Assembly: GCF_024679095.1 (NCBI RefSeq)
Contig: NW_026110814.1
Span: 1 to 64,000, forward strand
Reading direction: 5' to 3'
From: Eriocheir sinensis
Taxonomy: Eukaryota > Arthropoda > Malacostraca > Decapoda > Varunidae
DNA: 64,000 bases
Shown: piece after piece, positions 55,921 to 64,000 of the stretch
Layout: each line of letters starts with the position of its first letter
Numbering within the stretch: the stretch's first letter is position 1
Made by a program: the position numbers and the translations under genes
Notes under the pieces: generated by a model
Databases searched by the model: none
What the model was told of the DNA's origin: nothing
Seen by the model: only the letters and a program-made list of their open reading frames with translations

Positions 55921-57400
55921 AACTAAATTCAGAATCGGAAGTATCGGAAAAGAAAAACACATTCACTTCAATCAAAGGTAGACGACATTCAGTACGAACT
56001 AAACAATCAGAATCGCAGCTTCGGAAGACAAAGACACACATTCACCTCACATAAGGTTAGACGATATTCAGTACGAACTAAATTCAGAATCGGAAGCTTC
56101 GGAAGACAAAGACACACATTCAACTCACACAAGGTTAGACGACATTCAGTACGAACTAAATTCAGAATCGGAAACTTCGGAAGACAAAGACACACATTCA
56201 ACTCACACAAGGTTAGACGACATTCAGTACGAACTAAAAATCAGAATCGCAGCTTCGGAAGACAAAGACACACATTCAACTCACACAAGGTTAGACGACA
56301 TTCAGTACGAACTAAATTCAGAATCGGAAGCTTCAGAAGATAAAGACACACATTCAACTCACATAAGGTTAGACGACATTCAGTACGAACTAAATTCAGA
56401 ATCGGAAGCTTCAGAAGATAAAGACACACATTCACCTCACACAAGGTTAGACGACATTCAGTACGAACTAAAAATCAGAATCGGAAGCTTCGGAAGACAA
56501 AGACACACATTCACTTCACACAAGGTTAGATGACATTCAGTACGAACTAAATTCAGAATCGGAAGCTTCGGAAGACAAAGATACACATTCACCTCACACA
56601 AGGTTAGACGACATTCAGTACGAACTAAATTCAGAATCGGAAGCTTCGGAAGACAAAGATACACATTCACCTCACACAAGGTTAGACGACATTCAGTACG
56701 AACTAGATTCAGAATCGGAAGCTTCGGAAGACAAAGACAAACATTCACCTCACACAAGGTTAGACGACATTCAGTACGAACTAAATTCAGAATCGGAAGC
56801 TTCGGAAGACAAAGACACACATTCAACTCACACAAGGTTAGACGACATTCAGTACGAACTAAATTCAGAATCGGAAGCTTCGGAAGACAAAGACACTAAT
56901 GTCTAATCGCATTGAATGTCAACTAAACTGTATTGAGGTGAATGTGTAACCTTGTCTTATGGAGTGTCCAATTCTGACTCTACAGTTGTGAGTGTGTCTG
57001 TGCATATTATGACGTTACTTATATCGCATTTTGTTTTAACTATAAAAATTAAATTCAGAATCGGAAATATCGGAAGACAAAGCGACACATTCACTTCAAT
57101 CAAAGGTAGACGACATTCAGTACGAACTAAATTCAGAATCGGAAGCTTCGGAAGACAAAGATACACATTCAACTCACACAAGGTTAGACGACATTCAGTA
57201 CGAACTAAATTCAGAATTGGAAGCTTCGGAAGATAAAGACACACATTCAACTCACACAAGGTTAGACGACATTCAGTACGAACTAAATTCAGAATCGGAA
57301 GCTTCGGAAAATAAAGACACACATTCAACTCACACAAGGTTAGACGACATTCAGTACGAACTAAATTCAGAATCGGAAGCTTCAGAAGATAAAGACACAC
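55920..57400. repeat. Family A array, largest block
   Basis: About 17 units of 78 bp, interrupted at 56895-57045 by a diverged family D piece and a second copy of the upstream gene's tail. This is a potential hotspot for unequal exchange. Confidence 0.95.
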
Positions 57401-57412
57401 AATACATTGCAG

Positions 57413-57631
57413 ATGGACGCTGTCATGAAGGTGACTCTACCCAACACTCTATTGAATGGCGGGGTAGAGATTATCATAACAGATCCGAGTGCGGCAGCGG
57501 CAGCACTTCGCCGTAAACGCAAAGCCGCCGCCGCTGTTGCTCTCGCCACACCCTCTTCTAAATTTAACAATGAGACGAACACAATCATTGAATACGTCAT
57601 GCCGAGAGCGTTAGCCATGAATTTAAAATAA
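57413..57631 (+). CDS. Small Ala/Arg-rich protein, 72 aa
   Basis: ATG 57413, immediately after the array, to TAA 57629-57631. Contains LRRKRKAAAAVAL, a basic/Ala-rich helix that could bind DNA or be a nuclear signal. The array ends within 15 bases of the ATG, so it may be the truncated 3' part of a longer gene. No family recognised. Confidence 0.4.
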   Translation: MDAVMKVTLPNTLLNGGVEIIITDPSAAAAALRRKRKAAAAVALATPSSKFNNETNTIIEYVMPRALAMNLK

Positions 57632-57955
57632 CTGATAATCCTCACGGATTCATCGATTTACTCAACAACAATGATCTCCTTGCATTTCTTAATTTTCGTA
57701 AAAACATGACTCTTCCAATCAATAACAACAAACCTATCATTGACGATTTTAAAGTTCATGCCACGTTAAATAATAACTTATTCCAAACCAATGAAAATCT
57801 TCAAAATATGAAATTAATATCAATTTCATTAAACAAGGTTATTTACATGTGCATGAAATCGACAATTCAGAAGTAGTGTTTTCAGAATCAATAATGTCTG
57901 TGAAAAATCTTGAAGAGGCATGGAACATGAAACTAAAAACAGAGACATATTAACA
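57632..57955 (+). pseudogene. Orphan 3' part of the gene at 60745-62376
   Basis: Open frame starting with codons for TDNPHGF, the same residues at which the minus-strand gene at 60745 breaks off (NDPHGF). It continues about 60 codons, shifts frame near 57820, and ends with EEAWNMKLKTETY before a stop. It is most simply the C-terminal part of that gene, displaced by 3 kb and inverted. There is no start of its own. Confidence 0.5.
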
Positions 57956-57960
57956 AAACA

Positions 57961-58660
57961 ATGACTGAATTGCGCTATTTAAATTGGTCTCACGTGTTGG
58001 GTGTGTTCAGCATTTTAATGTTAATCGTTCTACTGGTTGCTTTGACCATACGTCATACATTTCGAATGAAATTATACAACAAGCAAAGCGACCAACATTT
58101 CAATTCAAAGTTTCTACCGGTGTCATTCTTGGAGCCAAAGACGGAAGAGTCAGAGATATGTGGTTATCCCCAATGAATATGTGGTGTTCGCGGGTTTGGT
58201 GAAACAATGTCAACGTTTTCGTCACGGCTTGTGTACAGACACTCCAGGCTGGACGCAGTTTGCCTACTTCGCTGCTGCTAACGCTTACAACCGTTTGAGA
58301 GATGCATCAGATGTACAACAATCAATCACCGTCCCATCTTTGTTGGCGAAGAGTATAGAAGACGTTGTGACTCCCTATCTGTTGTTTCTGAAATCAAATT
58401 GAATAAAGCAAGTAAAGAAGATCTCGACGAACTACAATTATTAGGTATACCTGACAGACCTGTCTTGTCTCTAACTCAACCCATATCTCTTCTGGTTGAA
58501 GAATAAATCAAACTCTACTGGTTGAAGAATTACTCACCTCTGTATTCAAATAAAGTAGATGAAAGATTAAAGGCTTTTTTTTATATTTCTAAACTCAATA
58601 ATCCCATTTCTCTACCCCTCAGTCAACCTTTCAATTTTTTAGGTGATGTGTAGGACCTAC
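57961..58660 (+). pseudogene. Broken membrane-anchored protein
   Basis: ATG 57961. Residues about 10-32 form a strong membrane helix (HVLGVFSILMLIVLLVALTI), the N-terminal layout common to nimavirus envelope proteins. The ectodomain is spread over three frames with changes near 58090, 58150 and 58385 and ends about 58500, with a further coding-like piece to a TAG near 58653. Recognisable strings include VIPNEYVVFAGL and TPGWTQFAYFAAANAYNRL. Family unknown. Confidence 0.5.
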
Positions 58661-58723
58661 TTATGAGACAAAATTGACAAATTTTAGACCCCACTTGAGC
58701 TACTGTGAGCTTACGAAACGATC

Positions 58724-59565
58724 ATGAATGCCGACGATTCGCGTTCAACCGAAAACTTTATTAATTGTAGCGAATTCCTCTCTAGTAACGACACAGCTTC
58801 TAAAATCAATTTGAAAGAAACTCAAAATGAAAACATAAGGTTTTCGCGTTGGAATGATGAAGCAGATCTCACTGTTGATGAGAGGGTAACATTTCTAATG
58901 TCTCTGGAAGCCACTAACAGAGAGACTTTTACTTTTACCAGAGTGTTAATGTCTTGTATTGTGTTCAGGTTGTGCATTGAAAATTGTGAAATTTATGCAC
59001 TCAATGGGACGAATGGAGACGACGCCAAGAGACTACTCCCGTTCATCACGAGTCTCTACATTGTCAGTCGGTCTTGGAAATCTTCAGCAGTATTACCCAC
59101 ATCCAATTCCTATTTCTCAAGATGTGAGAGGAAGGACGTTTCTTTGATATTGAAGAAGACACTACCTTTTGCGACCCTTCCCCAGCTTACATGCTGGGGA
59201 TGTTGGGTACTAACGATGAATGTTATGAAACCATCATGTCCACCATACCAGAAGGATTTGATTTCAATGGTTTCGCTACAAGGACTTGGAACGAGTTTAT
59301 CGAAAACACTTCATCTCCTTTTTATTGGGTCGAAGAGCTTTCCTCGCTTCTAGACCTGCTGCTTTCATCAAACGATTATTGACGGAAGATAAGAGCGATT
59401 GTATCCAACGTCTATGTAACATTGTCTTCATGAAGTCTATCAACTCGGATTCCATCACTATTGACGATTTGATATCAAGTTGTGTTGACCATCCCAATGA
59501 TCTACCTCGCGTAGGGTTAACGGATTACGCTCAGAGAAGTGCCTTCGGGCGAAGTGTCGTCAAAG
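58724..59565 (+). pseudogene. Broken unknown gene, about 280 codons
   Basis: ATG 58724 starts an acidic, Asn/Ser-rich protein. The first 100 codons are in one frame; later coding signal moves to other frames near 59050, 59130 and 59320 (for example DIEEDTTFCDPSPAYMLGML, then RRAFLASRPAAFIKRLL). It runs directly into the family F array at 59570, losing its C-terminus. Function unknown. Confidence 0.45.
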
Positions 59566-59574
59566 AAGCTTGTG

Positions 59575-59760
59575 TATACCCCTATGTAGATCCGGACCCC
59601 ACTCTGTCGATACCTTGTGTATACCCTATGTAGATCCGGACCCCACTCTGTCGATACCTTGTGTATACCCCTATGTAGATCCGGACCCCACTCTGTCGAT
59701 ACCTTGTGTATACCCCTATGTAGATCCGGACCCCACTCTGTCGATACCTTGTGTATACAC
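59575..59760. repeat. 45-46 bp tandem array (family F), inverted copy
   Basis: Four units, inverse of 1985-2275. The homology continues to 60142 through the adjoining gene end. Confidence 0.9.
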
Positions 59761-59925
59761 TTTGTTTACCTCACATGCCATGTAGTTTAGTTCGTGTATC
59801 CCTCATCCACATGTTGCGAAATTAAAGCATAAGTCATTGCTTTTGTCTTGCACGGAGACGTAAAATACCGGACCCCACTTTTTGGCTATTAAGACATGTT
59901 AGTTATAAATATATATTTTATTGAA

Positions 59926-60545
59926 TCAAAGTTTTAATTCTGCTAACACAGCTTGTAGGTGTGCACCATAACCTTCGATGTCGTCATACAAGAACCTTGC
60001 GAACACAGAAGAGAACGGAATAGCAGCCGTGAACATATTTTCATACATAGTTTCTTTGAGTGAATTATTGGTGAGATACGTGTTGATTTTATAGGCTTTG
60101 ATAATGTTAAGTAGATTTCTTATCAAATTGTGTCTGATGTCTTTAAGGTTTGATCTGGTCTTTGAACATCGGACAGATGTGAGATCAAGCCATCCCCGTC
60201 TATGTACACCCCTGTGGCATTGCTCTCGAGTATAACTTTAGTGCTTACATTCTCTAAAAATTTTTTGGGATTGACAGCCACGTGTTTACTATCAACCATC
60301 ATTTTAATTATTTCTTTACAAAGATCGGCAATAATTTCAAATTCTTTTTCGCTTACCACTACCATTAAACGACTTATTATACATTTCATAATATTTTCAA
60401 AATCGTTTTTGAGAAAAGATAGGATATCCGAAATCGGAAGATCCTTCGGTCCTTTACTGGTAAAGTCGATCGCTGCTGCTGCTGCTGCTTCATTGTTGTT
60501 TACTAGTTTCCTTTCCTGATTAAAAAAGTTTTGAACGTTGTTCAC
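59926..60545 (-). pseudogene. Unknown gene whose 3' end is duplicated at 1627-1843
   Basis: Minus strand: an open frame from about 60545 (no ATG before the family C array; poly-Ala near the start, globular helix-rich body) meets a stop at 60123. A one-frame change near 60140 leads into the well-conserved last 66 codons ending at 59926. Only these last codons and the downstream DNA are shared with the left copy. Whether the frame change is a lesion in this copy or marks a rearrangement point cannot be decided from two copies. Confidence 0.5.
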
Positions 60546-60745
60546 ACCACCCTCGTGTTTTTGCAGGTGATTATCACCCTCGTGTTATTATTAGACTACG
60601 TCACAGTGTTATTACGTCACTACTATATGTGCAATTAACACCCTCGTGTTTTTGCAGGTGATTATCACCCTCGTGTTATTATTAGACTACGTCACAGTAT
60701 TGTTACATCACTACTATTTTTGCTAGAGACTACGTCACAGTGTTC
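60545..60745. repeat. Family C array, short
   Basis: Two and a half units with ACACCCTCGTGTT, GGTGATTATCACC and GACTACGTCACAGT, separating two truncated minus-strand genes. Confidence 0.9.
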
Positions 60746-62376
60746 AAGAATCCGTGAGGATCATTAGTAAGAACAGACATGTCAGTTTTTTCTAAAATAT
60801 TTCTAATTTGTGCCAAGTCTAAATACGGTAAACGAACTTTCTCAATTTCACTCTTCAATGCATCTAAAGTGTTATCGACATCCGTTTTCTGAAGAAAATG
60901 TGCAATGTTAAGGAACACATTAATAAGTGAGACGGCTTGACCTACCGAATATATGATGACTCTCTCCAGAGGAGAACTTGCCGCTACTTTGGGTGAAGAT
61001 GGTGAGCAGCTATTACTTCTCGTCATCGATTGTCGTCGATTCTGAATAACAACAGGACTAGATCGAAAATCCACCAACCTTGGCGAACATCTCGGTAGCG
61101 ATTGTCGTCCGTTCTGAACAACAACAGGACTAGGTCGAGACGCCAAGAGAAGAGATCCGTAAGCATGCAAGAAAGAATTAGCTGATTCGTTTAACTTAAC
61201 AACATTACTATTCTCACTTAATTTGAGCACTTTTATAGTTTTAACATGCTTGAGAAATACTGTTGAAAAAAGAGTAATGATTTGTTCTGGGTCGGTGACA
61301 TCTTTACGACCAGAAACGCAAATCCAATCATTAACACAATCGTTCATCAACACGGATGAGGACAACTCAGGATAGAGACGCATGATGTGACGAGCGTGAC
61401 ACACTTTCATCCAAGCCGCAATCATTCGTTCTCCGATTTCCACATTGATGTTTTTATTAACAGTAGTGAAGTCAGTTTCGAGATTGAAGACTAACATTCT
61501 ATTATACATAGCCTTGTCCACAAAAAACTTTAACAAGAAAGAGTTGCTGATTAACACTGGTGTCGCAGTTATACTGCAAGTGACCGGACGACTGTGTAAT
61601 CCTCGCACTGGTACAACAGATCCGCTTGAGGCGACTAACTTTAACATGTTAGAGTTGTACTGTCCGGGTAACATGTCTCTGGTCATGGGTGTTTCTGAAA
61701 ACATAGTGCATGTAATGATGTTAGCATCCGAAGCTGTATTTGAAGATAAATATTTCTCACCGTCGAGATTTTGATCGTACAACTCTAACGCGTGGTATAG
61801 AGTCGACAGTTGGTCGTTCAACACTCTCTCTCACGAAGGTGTCGCCGAGTAAGGGGCAATCATCACCGACTTCAATTGTCTCAAGTACGGATTCATCCTT
61901 TTCTTGTCGTTGCGGTTGTCTTGATGCTGCTGATGTGGTTGTTGCTGTTGATGTTGATTCAAGAGATCCACCTCGAGCGGATCAAAATCACTATATACAA
62001 CGTCGACAAAACTGTCGTAATTTAACGACGCAAGACTCCTATCGTGTTTCTGCAACCTAGAACACAAAGAAACTAAATTTGAATTGGTTAGCGATCCAGT
62101 AGAGAGAATCAAGCCATAGAACGCAGCTGTTGTAAGTATATCTTGCGTGCGGTCTGAATCTTCTTCATCATCCAGATGACTATTGTAACTCTGTTGACAG
62201 TGAGAACAACCGAGAACCTGACCTTTGTGATTCACCTGATTGTTATAACAATGTTTTCGTATTTCTGGTTGTGACGATATACATTGTTTTAAAGTTTTAT
62301 AATAATAATTCAATTCCTTCAACGTAGCAGAAGCAACTGACTTAAAGCTACTGTCGTTGTTGTTGTCCTTTTCCAT
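60745..62376 (-). pseudogene. Large unknown gene with one nonsense codon and lost 3' end
   Basis: From ATG 62376 (MEKDNNND) a good frame runs 180 codons to a lone TGA at 61833-61831, then continues in the same frame for another 360 codons to the family C array. It contains CSHCQQS, poly-Gln/His, a central globular part and two near-identical RSSPVVIQNRRQS-type repeats (about 61010-61130). The end (FLQKTDVDNTLDALKSE ... DPHGF) is duplicated at 7921-8137, and the presumed C-terminal part sits at 57632. Function unknown. Confidence 0.6.
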
Positions 62377-62485
62377 CCTGAATGAGCGATTCAATAACAG
62401 AAAGCACAGAAGAAGCCCTTTAAATGAGCCGGTTAGCAATGACACCATAGAAGAAAGCTCGAATGTTGAAAATAATTCGATACAA

Positions 62486-62902
62486 ATGGAAATGGAAGAA
62501 AGCCTAAATGATCCAGCATCACCACCACCGCTACCTTTGCAACCAATGCCACCGCTACCACCGCCACCATCACCACCACCGCTACCTTTGCAACCAATGC
62601 CACCGCCACCACCACTATCACCGCTACCACCACCACCACCACTTTCACCACCAGGAGAGCCTACACCTGCAGCATTAGATCCTACATCAATGATTGTGGT
62701 AGATACAATACCAGGATATCAAACACCAGAAGAGCCTGCACCAATGATTGTGGGAGATGCAGAGGTAGCAATGATTGTGGGAGATGCAGAGGTAGATAGT
62801 GCACCAGAAGATCCCCACGAGAGGAGCCTCCTCCACCACCACCACTATCAACTAGCGCTACAAGAGGCGAAGAAGAACTACGGGAAGAAAAATGGAAGTT
62901 GA
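62486..62902 (+). CDS. Pro-rich small protein, 138 aa
   Basis: First in-frame ATG 62486; the frame is open upstream to about 62400, next to the divergent gene start at 62376. Dominated by PPLPLQPMPPPPP-type polyproline encoded by CCACCACCG repeats, then two copies of MIVGDAEV and a basic end. Such proline tracts bind SH3/WW/EVH1 partners, but no specific role can be given. The last bases of the gene include a 29-bp near-duplicate (AAATGGAAGTTGAACAACCC) that also supplies the next ATG. Confidence 0.45.
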   Translation: MEMEESLNDPASPPPLPLQPMPPLPPPPSPPPLPLQPMPPPPPLSPLPPPPPLSPPGEPTPAALDPTSMIVVDTIPGYQTPEEPAPMIVGDAEVAMIVGDAEVDSAPEDPHERSLLHHHHYQLALQEAKKNYGKKNGS

Positions 62903-62920
62903 ACAACCCAGCGAAGAAAA

Positions 62921-63345
62921 ATGGAAATTGAACAACCCAAATCATTGGAGGATAGAATAAAATTGTTGCGTCCGAGTTTTAAAGCTAACCCTAAATTGAT
63001 AACAGACAACGTCGATGTGATAGGTGCTTCTATCGAATACAACCGAGCTGGAAATTATTTTATGTACGAAAGTGATGTTCTTACTCAGGAGAACTTAATC
63101 AGTGAAAATGATAAACGCATCTCTAGTTTATACTCTACAACCTTAATTTAAAAAAATGCTAAGTTAAATAAAACTCCGTCTATAAACGAAGACAATGGTA
63201 ACCTGAATAACCTCAGTTGTGTCTTAGGTTCTTACCCAGCGGTGGAGTTACTCACAATCTTGGTAGATGACACTAGCAGAAGGAAAGACATGGGAAAACT
63301 CATGAAGTATGGGATTGACTCTGTATCTTGGATTTTAAAAATATG
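62921..63345 (+). pseudogene. Small unknown protein with frame change
   Basis: ATG 62921, 76 codons to a TAA at 63149-63151. The coding-like pattern then continues from about 63165 in another frame (LGSYPAVELLTILVDDTSRRK) to 63345. Polar and helix-rich, unrecognised. The start lies in the second half of the 29-bp duplication. Confidence 0.4.
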
Positions 63346-64000
63346 ATATCGGTTCATAACGTAATGCATTCTTTTGTGGTTTCGTTATTGGAAATGATGA
63401 AATCTAAATTTAAAGTATCATCTGTTGGTAAAAAGGTAATCATGTTTTACCAAAGAATAATTTCTATTCTAGCTTCAATGAAAGAATTAGTTCTGTGTTC
63501 TTGCGAAAAATAGAGTGGCTTTCTACCAAGTGCAGACGCTCGGATGTCCGTACAGGCGAAAGCTACTTAACCGTTAATTCCAATGCGTTGGAGCGATGTG
63601 TATATTGTAACAAGGTTGGACAGGGAACGTCACCCATCACCGGTAGATTTAAGAATCATTTGAATAAACGCTACAGAGTGAAATTTCAAAATATAATTAT
63701 TGAATTATTGAAGAGGAGATTAAATGACAACAATGTCAAGGACCTTTTTATTGCGCGAAGTAAAAATACCAAACGCCAAAAAATGAAATCGAGTCTAGGC
63801 GGCGCTCAAACTGAAACAGAGAATGACGAAGAGAGTCCAACAAATGTCTTAACTTTAGCTTACGACAGAGCAAAGAACAATCAAGTATTGAGTCAAGTGA
63901 TCGAATCCGAAATACGAGACTTGTTAAGTGACAGACATACCGAAATCAACGATCCGGACAAGAAGATATGGAGACAATTAAAGAACGCAACTTGGTCCAA
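63343..64000 (+). pseudogene. Unknown gene running off the right edge
   Basis: ATG 63343 opens a short frame ending at 63511-63513. From about 63500 the coding signal is in another frame, which is open from 63432 to the window end (190 codons). That part has CVYCNKVGQ (a possible zinc knuckle) and an acidic/Ser stretch (ETENDEESP), and is basic and helix-rich around FQNIIIELLKRRL. Continuation outside the window is expected. No family recognised. Confidence 0.45.

Overview
The window is most simply read as decapod-crustacean chromosomal DNA carrying a degenerate, rearranged insertion of a large WSSV-like double-stranded DNA virus (Nimaviridae). Two genes point to this. One is a 194-residue membrane-anchored protein at 36578-37162 built like the VP24/VP26/VP28 envelope family. 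The other is a fragment of a family B DNA polymerase at 16466-16860. The rest is compact, mostly unrecognisable coding sequence interleaved with hr-like tandem arrays, which suits a nimavirus. Three things argue for endogenisation rather than a replicating virus: a tRNA-derived SINE inside the region (9080-9450) with an unoccupied duplicate of the same site at 12447-12590; pervasive frameshifts and single in-frame stops; and gene halves separated by rearrangement. I ran no homology search. Most genes are therefore described without a name.

Layout. 1-2300: remnants of three genes, then a 45-bp array. 2500-5000: a 600-bp GC-rich dispersed repeat, an AT microsatellite and hr-like arrays. 5232-9015: a broken ankyrin-like gene followed by two cysteine-rich fragments that recall per os infectivity factors. 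9018-12590: the SINE, an 80-bp repeat array, a TATA/Inr promoter, a His/Pro-rich nuclear-type gene and a spliced region. 12594-15290: small genes, two with TGATG-type overlap. 15300-22060: arrays, the polymerase fragment and two long broken genes. 22275-24925: an inverted second copy of the promoter, His/Pro-rich gene and 80-bp array. 26558-32968: one very long gene with an intron and an SR-like repeat domain, then a Gln/Pro/Ser-rich gene. 33289-39000: hypothetical genes, a second copy of the 17838-19395 gene, the VP28-like gene and a broken gene. 39000-47345: mainly arrays and acidic or fragmentary genes. 47324-49264: a minus-strand gene and a three-exon gene. 49975-57400: arrays around one large broken gene. 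57413-64000: further broken genes and an ORF running off the right edge.

What ties the window together is its repeats. At least six tandem families are present. Three share one core (CAGAATCGG, a short spacer, then ACACACATTCACC), others share GTGGGGTCCGGATCTACA, and two carry TGACGTA (CRE-like) motifs. Long high-identity duplicate pairs, mostly inverted, end in or near these arrays, so they probably drove the rearrangement. The breaks mix single-base homopolymer indels, which could be assembly error, with nonsense codons and lesions shared between duplicates, which are harder to explain that way.
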